From contig JAGCLN010000196.1 in assembly GCA_017646945.1 (NCBI GenBank), positions 1 to 5,969 on the forward strand: a stretch of 5,969 bases of DNA, written 5' to 3'. Made by a program: the position numbers and the translations under genes. Positions 1 to 5,719 of this stretch are shown here, in pieces. Source of the stretch: Clostridia bacterium (GTDB taxonomy: Bacteria; Bacillota; Clostridia; Christensenellales; Borkfalkiaceae). Under the pieces are notes generated by a model. That model was given only the letters and a program-made list of their open reading frames with translations. It had not been told where the DNA came from and made no database searches. Each line of letters opens with the position of its first letter. The first letter of the stretch is position 1.

Positions 1-405
1 AACTAAGTCGTTACAGTTTTTTATTTCGTTGCGGTTAGCCGTTTCGCTAATCAATTTATTGTCTTTATTGAAATACCCGTGATTGCCCACATCAAAACCG
101 CTTTCAATTATTAATTTTATCGTTTAAACGTTATCGTCCGCCCACGAACCGCCTATAAAAAAGGTTGCCTTTGCGTTGTTTTTTTGCAGTAACTCAACCA
201 TTTTCTTAGTAACTTCGGCATTTTCGTAAACGTTTATCATAAGCGCAACGCCACCCGAGTTAGAACTGCCTTTATATATCGCTTGATATTTTTGAGTTCC
301 CGATATGGTTACGCTTTTTTCAGGGGCGAAACCGATTATTGCAACGATTGTTACAACCGCTATGATTATAAAGTTTGATAGTGCTAATATTTTTGCTTTC
401 TTCAA
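1..405 (-). pseudogene. Polysaccharide deacetylase (NodB-like) pseudogene, interrupted by TAA, truncated by window edge
   Basis: From a TTG at 403-405 the frame encodes a basic N-terminus and one membrane anchor (ILALSNFIIIAVVTIVAIIG). A short linker follows, and then the beginning of a NodB-type deacetylase domain: GGVALMINVYENAEVTKK and NAKATFFIGGSWADDN. A TAA at 124-126 then stops the frame. Translation beyond it continues the same domain without any shift: TIKLIIESGFDVGNHGYF, then NRNEIKNCNDLV up to the window edge. A single-base change at this codon (GAA, AAA or CAA to TAA) would explain it. The motif-1 Asp pair (normally TFDD) is replaced by MINV, and the second metal His of the H-x3-H motif is Asn (67-69). 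Intact relatives are membrane-anchored enzymes acting on cell-wall glycans. This copy should give only a 93-residue anchored stub. A sequencing error at the stop is possible. Confidence 0.78.
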
Positions 406-414
406 TGCTAAACT

Positions 415-418
415 CTCC
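415..418 (-). promoter_or_regulatory. Ribosome binding site deciding the start of the deacetylase pseudogene
   Basis: Minus-strand GGAG (in TTGGAGAG) lies nine bases before the TTG at 403-405. This favours that TTG as the start over the in-frame TTG at 418-420, which overlaps the motif itself. The protein would then begin with M-KKAKILALSN, directly before the membrane anchor, which is a sensible N-terminus. Confidence 0.6.
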
Positions 419-467
419 AAATTATTATATTTGAAAAAATTTAGCGTTATGACTTATTGTAAAAGTT

Positions 468-998
468 TTATCTTCTTTTTTTAACGGGAACTTTAACTTT
501 GTTAAATATTCTAAGAAGTTCTTCTTGCGTTCCCATAACAATTTCATCGTTAAAAATAAAATACATGTCTTCTTCAATGTAGATTGCAACGCCTTGCTTG
601 TTTACCTTTACGTTAGTTACGTTTCGTAATAAAATCGTTTCCGTTTGAACTTCGCCGGCTTGAGAAGTAGTTACTTCTAATCTCTTTTCCTTGAAAAGCA
701 TATCGATTTGCAAATCGCCTTTATCAAGTTGCATTGCCTTTACGGTTTCTTTATGGTTTCTTCTTTGAGTTTTGATGGTGGAAATTATTGGATACGCCGA
801 AGCAAGAACAATAATCCCACCCAAAATTACCGACACAAGCCCTTGCTTTTCCGTTTTTAAGCCAAAGTAAATGGTTATACCGCCTAAAACAATGAACGCA
901 ATTGAAAATAATATCGCCGTTCTAAAAGCCTTTCTCATAAAGGTTCTACTCATTTTGTTTATCTTTTCGCTGTTATATTCACAAATTGCCCTTACCAT
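468..998 (-). CDS. Two-TM membrane protein with YcxB-like C-terminal domain
   Basis: This is a 176-residue predicted inner-membrane protein. After a basic, polar N-terminus there are two hydrophobic helices at about 26-46 and 54-75, joined by the short turn GLKTEKQG. This hairpin would put both ends in the cytoplasm. The rest is a soluble alpha/beta domain rich in short strands, IDMLFKEKRLEV (98-109) and QTETILLRNVTNVKVNKQGV (118-137), then AIYIEEDMYFIFNDEIV (138-154) and a closing helix. This matches the layout of YcxB-like proteins: a TM pair, a strand for the encoded ligand-like surface, a 'yxdI-x-kv' segment and a final 'iP'-like turn. The family has no established function. The protein ends in a basic tail, PVKKRR. 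It begins two bases after the mtnN stop, and the AAGGA of its Shine-Dalgarno lies in the last mtnN codons, so it belongs to the same unit. Family assignment is moderate; the membrane topology is clearer. Confidence 0.62.
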   Translation of the reverse strand: MVRAICEYNSEKINKMSRTFMRKAFRTAILFSIAFIVLGGITIYFGLKTEKQGLVSVILGGIIVLASAYPIISTIKTQRRNHKETVKAMQLDKGDLQIDMLFKEKRLEVTTSQAGEVQTETILLRNVTNVKVNKQGVAIYIEEDMYFIFNDEIVMGTQEELLRIFNKVKVPVKKRR

Positions 999-1000
999 AA

Positions 1001-1693
1001 TTAAAATTCCTTTACAATTTCTTTGAGCGCATCAATATATTGAGTGCTTGCCTTATGCACGCAAAGCGCAAATTCTTCCGCTCCGCCTTCACCATCAGAA
1101 ACGGCTTTGATAATAACGGTTGGAACGTTAAAACCCTTCGCCGTAAGAAGTACGCCTGCGCTTTCCATATCGCAAACTTTTGCGCCAAAATCGGCATATA
1201 GCCTTTCTTTTACTTCTTTATCGCTTACAAACTTATCCGCAGAAGCGCACAAAACTTCGCTTGCGTTAGGCATGGCTTTTTTGCAAACTTCAAGCAACGT
1301 TTCATCAGTTTTGATAACGGGGGTTTCATACCCAGGGTATTGACCTACCACAACGTTATCAATTCCGGATAAGTCAAAATCATAATGAACTACGCCTTTA
1401 ACGATTACCGAATCAAAAACGCCTACGGACTTTACTAAACTACCGCAAACGCCAAAATTCATAATTACGTCAACTTTATATTCGCTAATTAGTAGTTGAG
1501 TTGCGGCAGATGCGTAAATTTCACCGATACCGCTTTTTATAAGATAGATTTTTTTACCGAAAAGTTCATAACCGAAAACCGTAAAGCAACCCCTTTGCTC
1601 TTCGCAAACGCGTTCGCCTACCGAAGATAAGAAAGGCGTGATTTCCTTATCCATAGCAACGACCATACCTATAACTTTAAACTGTTTTTTCAT
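1001..1693 (-). CDS. mtnN: 5'-methylthioadenosine/S-adenosylhomocysteine nucleosidase (MtnN/Pfs family)
   Basis: This 230-residue cytosolic enzyme matches the E. coli MtnN length (232). The family removes adenine from methylthioadenosine and S-adenosylhomocysteine, which recycles SAM by-products and feeds methionine salvage and, with LuxS, autoinducer-2. VVAMDKEI at 11-18 carries the catalytic-site Glu17 (E. coli Glu12). SGIGEIYA at 54-61 and NFGVCGSL at 79-86 form the nucleoside-phosphorylase core. HYDFDLSG at 103-110 and SADKF at 151-155 correspond to the HDAD and SGDAF segments of E. coli. CDMESAG at 174-180 supplies Glu177 (ribose-binding Glu174), and Asp200 in VSDG is the catalytic acid (Asp197). 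Position 175 is Asp where E. coli has Glu172. The start overlaps the rho stop (ATGA) with AAGG nine bases upstream. A related nucleoside hydrolase or phosphorylase specificity cannot be excluded. Confidence 0.88.
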   Translation of the reverse strand: MKKQFKVIGMVVAMDKEITPFLSSVGERVCEEQRGCFTVFGYELFGKKIYLIKSGIGEIYASAATQLLISEYKVDVIMNFGVCGSLVKSVGVFDSVIVKGVVHYDFDLSGIDNVVVGQYPGYETPVIKTDETLLEVCKKAMPNASEVLCASADKFVSDKEVKERLYADFGAKVCDMESAGVLLTAKGFNVPTVIIKAVSDGEGGAEEFALCVHKASTQYIDALKEIVKEF

Positions 1694-3090
1694 AATAATT
1701 TACCTTGATTTTTAATGAGTTCTTCGTTGGTGCTGGTTTTAGATATTATATTTAAAACTTTCACTTCCGCATCTTTAGTATTATCAAGGTCGCGCCTTAA
1801 CGAATACGCAAGTTGCATAGCATCGCTATCCAAAATCAAATCGTCTCTTCTCGTTCCCGAACGATAAAGTTCGATTGACGGGAAAATTCTTCTTTCGGAA
1901 AGTTCTCTCGATAAGTAAATTTCACTATTCCCAGTGCCTTTAAACTCTTCGTAAATAACTTCGTCCATCTTAGAACCGGTGTCAACGAGTGCGGTTGCAA
2001 TAACGGTTAAACTACCAGCGCCGTCAAAACTTCTTGCTGAGCCAAATAAACTCTTGGGTTCTTGCAACGCAACGGGGTCAATACCGCCCGTGAGCGTTTT
2101 TCCGCTTGACGGCAAGGTTTCGTTATACGCTCTCGTAAGCCTTGTTAAAGAATCTAATAATAAAACTACGTGCTTACCCGACTCTACTTGCCTTTTAGCC
2201 TTTTCTATAGCGAGTTTTGATATTCTAACGTGGTTTTTAGCCTTATCGTCAAAAGTGGAATAGATAAGTTCGCAATTAACAGAACGCTTAAAGTCAGTAA
2301 CTTCTTCGGGGCGTTCGCCGATTAAAACTACCATAAGGTAGATATCTTTATAATTTTTGTCGATAGAACTTGCTATCTTTTTGATAAGCGTTGTTTTACC
2401 CGCTTTTGGCGGAGCGACAATTAACGCCCTTTGACCCCTACCGATAGGACTTAAAATATCAATCGCCCTTAACGATAAATCGTTTTCTCCCGCCTTTTCA
2501 AGCTTAATTTGGCAGGTGGGATAAGTAGGCTCAAAGTCGTTAAACTTGGGGCGTTGCTCTAACGAATAATCTAAGCAGTTGAGTTTTTCAACCGATTTGA
2601 GAGAGGGAGCGCCGTTATCTCTACCGTAAACGGCAACGCCTTCAACATAATCGCCTTCCCTTAATTGAAAGTGCTTGATTGCCTTTCCTGAAACGTAAAC
2701 GTCGCTAATCTCGCTCGGTTTAAAATTATTGCCACGCAAAAAGCCGTGGTCGTAATTTTCACTCTTTTCAAAAGTGCCGGAAACTTTTACCGTCTTTTCA
2801 AGAGAAGAATTCTCGCCGTCAAGAGGGTTATTTTCTACCGCCACTTCGTCAAAACTATCAAGCTCGTATTCACCTTCGTTCCCACCTTTAAGCGATTCTT
2901 CATACTTTTCGCGTATACTCTTTCTGCCTTGAACTTTTTTGGTGGGAACTACGCCGTCTTGAATTTGCAAAATGGCGTTGATAATACTTTCCTTATTCAT
3001 ACTGCCCGGCGTTCCGCCAAGTTCGGAAAGTAAAACCCTTAAATCGTGGATATTGTAGGCTCTATCAAGATATTCTTTAGTATATTTCAT
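1690..3090 (-). CDS. rho: Transcription termination factor Rho
   Basis: This is a complete 466-residue hexameric RNA helicase/translocase that ends transcription. Residues 1-45 are the SAP-like Rho N-terminal domain. Residues about 46-100 are a charged, acidic linker that E. coli Rho (419 aa) lacks. The cold-shock-like RNA-binding domain covers about 101-175, with HGFLRG at 115-120 and DVYVSGKAIKHFQLREGD at 130-147. The RecA-type ATPase follows: SPIGRGQR at 214-221, Walker A APPKAGKT at 226-233, GERPEEVTD at 258-266 with catalytic-type Glu259, and Walker B VVLLLDS at 308-314. The Q-loop is SSGKTLTGGID at 328-338, the R-loop region is DTGSKMDEVIYEEFKGTGN at 370-388, and the arginine-finger segment is RSGTRRDD at 410-417. 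All core ATPase motifs look intact. Residue 258 is Gly where E. coli has Asp210. It overlaps the hydrolase upstream and mtnN downstream by four bases each. No rpmE follows, unlike in many Firmicutes. Confidence 0.98.
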   Translation of the reverse strand: MKYTKEYLDRAYNIHDLRVLLSELGGTPGSMNKESIINAILQIQDGVVPTKKVQGRKSIREKYEESLKGGNEGEYELDSFDEVAVENNPLDGENSSLEKTVKVSGTFEKSENYDHGFLRGNNFKPSEISDVYVSGKAIKHFQLREGDYVEGVAVYGRDNGAPSLKSVEKLNCLDYSLEQRPKFNDFEPTYPTCQIKLEKAGENDLSLRAIDILSPIGRGQRALIVAPPKAGKTTLIKKIASSIDKNYKDIYLMVVLIGERPEEVTDFKRSVNCELIYSTFDDKAKNHVRISKLAIEKAKRQVESGKHVVLLLDSLTRLTRAYNETLPSSGKTLTGGIDPVALQEPKSLFGSARSFDGAGSLTVIATALVDTGSKMDEVIYEEFKGTGNSEIYLSRELSERRIFPSIELYRSGTRRDDLILDSDAMQLAYSLRRDLDNTKDAEVKVLNIISKTSTNEELIKNQGKLL

Positions 3091-3689
3091 AAATCTTCTC
3101 CTTGTGGGATTATATAAATAACTCCGCTTTCGCCGTTATAGTCAAAAACGCCGTTTACCGTTTTATATGAGTTAAACTTACTTAAAAAACAATCTACCGC
3201 GCTGATATCAACCGTGCTTTTTCCATAGTGAAAATGCATAGGTATAACGGCTTTGGGTTGAATTTTTTGAAGGTAGTCAATCGCGCCGAAAGTATCTATC
3301 GTATAAGTTCCGCCAACGGGAATTAAAAGCAAATCTACAAACTTTAACTCGCTTATTAAACTCTCGCTATCGTACTCACCAAGGTCGCCTAAAAACGCAA
3401 TCTTTTTACCGTCAAGATTAAAAAGTAAAACCTTGTTTTTACCCCTAAGCGAGCCAAACTTTTCATCGTGGAAAGTTTCTATCACCTTAAACGGCGGTTT
3501 GTTTTCCACTTCTTTTTTGTAGGTTACGATTGAACGATTGTTGTGGTCGTAATGCTCGTGCGAGCAAAAAAGATAGTCGCTTTCCGTTTTATTTTCTTTA
3601 AGACCTATATTTTTAAAAGGGTCTAAAGTGATTGAGTATTCGCCACCTTCAATCAAGAAGTGAGAGTGGCCAAAATAAGTTATTTTCAT
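3087..3689 (-). CDS. Metallo-beta-lactamase-fold hydrolase, UPF0173/UlaG-like
   Basis: This is a 200-residue cytosolic protein with the full metal-site set of the metallo-beta-lactamase fold. It begins with MKITYFGHSHFLIEGG, typical of UPF0173/UlaG-like proteins, followed by an LDPF turn. SHEHYDH at 43-49 gives H44, H46, D48 and H49. H74 in ETFHDEKFG, D102 in FLGDLGEYD and H152 in IPMHFHYG supply the remaining ligands. It is therefore expected to be an active, probably Zn- or Mn-dependent hydrolase. UlaG itself is an L-ascorbate-6-phosphate lactonase, but this protein is shorter than UlaG and no ascorbate genes are nearby, so the substrate is open. The start at 3689 overlaps the upstream stop by four bases, with AAGGTGGA as its Shine-Dalgarno. 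The last codons (Gln-Gly-Glu-Asp-Leu) also contain the ribosome binding site of rho. Confidence 0.9.
   Translation of the reverse strand: MKITYFGHSHFLIEGGEYSITLDPFKNIGLKENKTESDYLFCSHEHYDHNNRSIVTYKKEVENKPPFKVIETFHDEKFGSLRGKNKVLLFNLDGKKIAFLGDLGEYDSESLISELKFVDLLLIPVGGTYTIDTFGAIDYLQKIQPKAVIPMHFHYGKSTVDISAVDCFLSKFNSYKTVNGVFDYNGESGVIYIIPQGEDL
3098..3102 (-). promoter_or_regulatory. Ribosome binding site of rho inside the end of the MBL gene
   Basis: Minus-strand AGGAG, in the wider stretch CAAGGAGAAG, lies 7 bases before the rho ATG at 3090. It is the strongest Shine-Dalgarno sequence in the window. It is made by the final codons CAA GGA GAA of the upstream hydrolase gene. Together with the ATGA overlap, this fixes the rho start and suggests that rho translation is coupled to that of the hydrolase. 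Confidence 0.85.
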
Positions 3690-4078
3690 AATAATTCCAC
3701 CTTGAGCGCCAACTCGTTTTCAACTTCGTTACCACCCATATCTAAAAGGTACTTCGCGTCAATTTGTATAAAATTATCGCTAAGATTAACGGCTAAATTT
3801 AAACATTCAACCTTTCCGTAGATAGGCTTGCCTAAAACGTTTAAGCTAAAATTAAAAACTTCGCCGTTACGCAAGGTAAAATTATATGAAACCTGACCCG
3901 TTGCAGATATTGAAACCTTATTTTTAAACACGGAAAAAACGTATGCCAACCCTGCCTCTTTTTCTAAAGAAAAAGAAACTCTATAAGCACCGTTTTTGGT
4001 TTCAATATTACCTTGTGTTTTATAAGTGGAAAGTTGCCCGCTTGAAATTGCGGAAAAAGACACGTTACAAACGCTCAT
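3686..4078 (-). CDS. DUF1934 family protein (YwiB-like small beta-barrel)
   Basis: This is a 130-residue protein, nearly all predicted beta strands, with no signal peptide or membrane segment. It fits the DUF1934/YwiB family, which has a calycin-like barrel and members of about 130-150 residues. The pattern is an N-terminal VSFSAIS strand, then GNIETKNGAYRVSFSLE (23-39) and KVSISATGQVSYNFTLRNGE (54-73). It ends in IQIDAKYLLDMGG...NELALKVEL (104-129), corresponding to the family's closing Y-x-L strand pair. No catalytic residues are known for the family and its cellular role is undefined. It is the first gene after the predicted promoter. The ATG at 4078 is preceded by eight Ts rather than a Shine-Dalgarno site, so initiation may be inefficient or unusual. 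Its stop overlaps the next start by four bases (ATGA). The family call rests on pattern and context, not on a strict motif. Confidence 0.75.
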   Translation of the reverse strand: MSVCNVSFSAISSGQLSTYKTQGNIETKNGAYRVSFSLEKEAGLAYVFSVFKNKVSISATGQVSYNFTLRNGEVFNFSLNVLGKPIYGKVECLNLAVNLSDNFIQIDAKYLLDMGGNEVENELALKVELL

Positions 4079-4094
4079 AAAAAAAACTTAAAAC

Positions 4095-4109
4095 TGCGAA
4101 AAAACCGCA
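4095..4109 (-). promoter_or_regulatory. Small GC-containing hairpin in the U-rich leader before the DUF1934 gene
   Basis: On the minus strand TGCG (4109-4106) can pair with CGCA (4098-4095) over a 7-base GTTTTTT loop. It is followed by GTTTTAAG and eight Ts running up to the ATG at 4078. The stem has only four pairs, so it would be weak alone. It lies in the predicted leader of the rho-containing operon and downstream of the main terminator, so it could be a secondary termination or attenuation element. No purine-rich Shine-Dalgarno sequence is visible between it and the start codon. Confidence 0.3.
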
Positions 4110-4143
4110 AAAAAATAAAAGATGTTAAACTAATTTTAACACC
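4109..4143 (-). terminator. Intrinsic (Rho-independent) terminator of the flavoprotein unit
   Basis: Read on the minus strand, GGTGTTAAA (4143-4135) pairs with TTTAACATC (4129-4121) across a 5-base loop. This makes a 9-pair stem with one G-U wobble. It is followed directly by the T-rich tract TTTTATTTTTTT (4120-4109). It starts about 40 bases after the TGA of the COG2509 gene, where a terminator is expected. The stem is AT-rich and therefore weak for a terminator, so readthrough is possible. The same dyad followed by CCTTTTTAT could act on the plus strand, but no plus-strand gene is present. Confidence 0.72.
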
Positions 4144-4161
4144 TTTTTATAAAAATGTAAA
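4133..4161 (-). promoter_or_regulatory. Predicted sigma-A-type promoter for the DUF1934-MBL-rho-mtnN-YcxB unit
   Basis: On the minus strand a -35 element TTTACA (4161-4156) is separated by exactly 17 bases from a -10 element TAAAAT (4138-4133). Each differs from the consensus at one base. A TG one base upstream of the -10 (4141-4140) makes it an extended -10. The predicted start of transcription is near 4126, giving a leader of about 48 bases before the ATG at 4078. The promoter overlaps the upstream terminator: the -10 lies in the loop and ascending arm of that hairpin. This is a sequence-based prediction; AT-rich DNA produces chance matches, but the element strengths, spacing and position agree. 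Confidence 0.65.
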
Positions 4162-4167
4162 CATTTT
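4152..4167. repeat. Inverted repeat AAAATGT-AA-ACATTTT covering the -35 element
   Basis: Two perfect 7-base arms, AAAATGT (4152-4158) and ACATTTT (4161-4167), are separated by two bases. The -35 hexamer TTTACA of the predicted promoter lies in the centre of this dyad. This is how operators for dimeric repressors or activators are often placed. I cannot match it to a known regulator. A chance palindrome in AT-rich DNA remains possible. Confidence 0.4.
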
Positions 4168-4183
4168 ATACGAAAAAATTCGT

Positions 4184-5719
4184 TCAAAATTCCATACCGT
4201 ATTTTAACGCTATTGCTTTGGCTACCTTTTTCCCGTCTGCCCCTGCGCTCGTTATACCGCCTGCGTAACCGCAACCTTCACCGCAAGGGTACAAGTTGCT
4301 CGCGCTAACGCTTTGGTAGTTTTCACCCCTTAAAACTCGTATCGGGGAAGAAGTTCTGCTCTCAACACCGGTTAAAACGGCATCGTAATCATCAAATCCT
4401 TTTAGCCTTTTAGCCATATCAGTAATCGCGTATTTTATAGATGAGTTTATATCTTCGCTAAAAAGTTCGTTTAAGTTCGCCTTGCTAACGCCCATAGGAT
4501 ACGATGGGTTTACCTTTCCAAACGAATTAGAAGTTTTACCGCTTAAATAGTCGCCCACGAGCATTGACGGGGCTTTATAATCGCAACCGCCAAGATTAAA
4601 GGCTTTCTTTTCAAGGTTTTTTTGGAATTCTAAACCGCCGAATAACGATGAGCCGAAATCGTTTTTAGTTACTTGGCAAATTATTGCCGAGTTGGAATTT
4701 TCGCCGTCGCGTAAAAAATTACTCATTCCGTTAGTTACGATAGTTTCGCTTTCCGAAGCGGACGGCATTACGTAACCGCCCGGGCACATACAGAAAGTAA
4801 AGACGCCCCTACCGTTATGGTTGGAAACGAGTTTATAGTCGGCAACGGGCATTCCCTTGCCGTTTGCGAACTTGCCGTATTGAGAAAGATTGATATTCGA
4901 TTGAAGATGCTCTATTCTAAAACCTACGGCAAAATCTTTGCTTTCCATTTGAACGCCGTGGCGTTCAAGCATATAGTACACGTCTCTCGCGCTATGCCCA
5001 ACCGCCAAAACTATCTCGTCAAACACTCTTTTCTCGTTGCCGATAGTAACGGACTTTACCTTTCCGTTAGCAATTTCGATATCGCTAAGTTTAGTAGAGA
5101 AGAAAACTTCACCGCCAAGGCGAATAATCTCATTTCTAATATTTTTAACAACGCCTTTTAACTTATCGCTACCGATATGAGGTTTTTGAAGGTAATCTAT
5201 TTCACTCGGCGCGCCGAAAAGTAAAAAATCGTCAATAACTTCTCTCGCCGTTAGACCACCTACGCCGGTATTTAACTTTCCGTCTGAAAAAGCACCTGCA
5301 CCGCCTTCGCCAAACTGGATATTGCACTCGCTATCTAAAACGCGAGTAGCAATAAACGAATCAACCGATTGCGAGCGCTCGTCAACCGCCTTACCGCGTT
5401 CGATAAGGGTTACTTTTAAACCGTAACGCAAAAGGTCAAGCGCGCAAAATAAACCCGCTGGGCCCATGCCCACGACTAAAACTTCGCCTTGCTTTTTAAC
5501 TTTGTTATAAACCTTTAACGGCTTTTTATATTCTCGCGTTGAAAGCTCAACCGAGCAAGAGTAAAAAATATTAGACTTATCCCTTGCATCGAGCGATTTT
5601 TTAACGAGTTTAAAATATTTTACGTCCGCAACTTTTACGCCTGCTTTTTTAGCCGATTTTTCAAGCAAAGCCCTATCTTCTTCAAACGGTTTAATTTTAA
5701 CGTTAGATAATTTTATCAT
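4184..5719 (-). CDS. FAD-dependent protein, COG2509 type (uncharacterised FAD-dependent dehydrogenase)
   Basis: This is a complete 511-residue protein. Residues 1-75 form a lysine-rich N-terminal region typical of the COG2509 family. A dinucleotide-binding fold follows, with GMGPAG at 84-89 and the ribose-binding acidic residue E107 in TLIERG. The family-specific loop GEGGAGAFSDGKL lies at 137-149. FCMCPGG is at 309-315, with Cys310 and Cys312 as possible redox residues. GVESRTSSPIRV at 451-462 and YPCGEGCGYAGGI at 477-489 form the C-terminal FAD-binding portion. Length is close to the usual 500-540 residues. The start at 5719 overlaps the stop of the preceding flavoprotein (ATGA), and a weak GAG lies upstream. 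It has no signal peptide and should be cytosolic. The substrate and electron partner are unknown for the family. The gene is followed by an intrinsic terminator. Family call secure, function open. Confidence 0.92.
   Translation of the reverse strand: MIKLSNVKIKPFEEDRALLEKSAKKAGVKVADVKYFKLVKKSLDARDKSNIFYSCSVELSTREYKKPLKVYNKVKKQGEVLVVGMGPAGLFCALDLLRYGLKVTLIERGKAVDERSQSVDSFIATRVLDSECNIQFGEGGAGAFSDGKLNTGVGGLTAREVIDDFLLFGAPSEIDYLQKPHIGSDKLKGVVKNIRNEIIRLGGEVFFSTKLSDIEIANGKVKSVTIGNEKRVFDEIVLAVGHSARDVYYMLERHGVQMESKDFAVGFRIEHLQSNINLSQYGKFANGKGMPVADYKLVSNHNGRGVFTFCMCPGGYVMPSASESETIVTNGMSNFLRDGENSNSAIICQVTKNDFGSSLFGGLEFQKNLEKKAFNLGGCDYKAPSMLVGDYLSGKTSNSFGKVNPSYPMGVSKANLNELFSEDINSSIKYAITDMAKRLKGFDDYDAVLTGVESRTSSPIRVLRGENYQSVSASNLYPCGEGCGYAGGITSAGADGKKVAKAIALKYGMEF

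Noticed and set aside
124..126. TAA reassigned or read through as an amino acid
   Set aside because: TAA is the normal stop of mtnN and of the YcxB-like gene in this same window, so a recoded genetic code is not supported.
424..429. Perfect TATAAT on the minus strand just before the deacetylase pseudogene
   Set aside because: No acceptable -35 lies 16-18 bases upstream (tcataa/gtcata), and a start of transcription 6-7 bases downstream would fall inside the ribosome binding site. Likely a chance match in AT-rich spacer.
1012..1197. Minus-strand overlapping frame inside mtnN
   Set aside because: It is an out-of-frame shadow of the conserved C-terminal half of mtnN with no independent start signal.
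1044..1343. Plus-strand open frame opposite mtnN, and similar plus-strand frames at 1979-2263, 2746-3033 and 4817-5161
   Set aside because: All lie opposite well-conserved minus-strand enzymes, have no recognisable domain or ribosome site, and are explained by codon composition of the true genes.
4171..4182. CGAA-AAAA-TTCG inverted repeat just after the COG2509 stop codon
   Set aside because: Only four base pairs and no T tract directly after it on the minus strand. The stronger hairpin at 4121-4143 is the better terminator.
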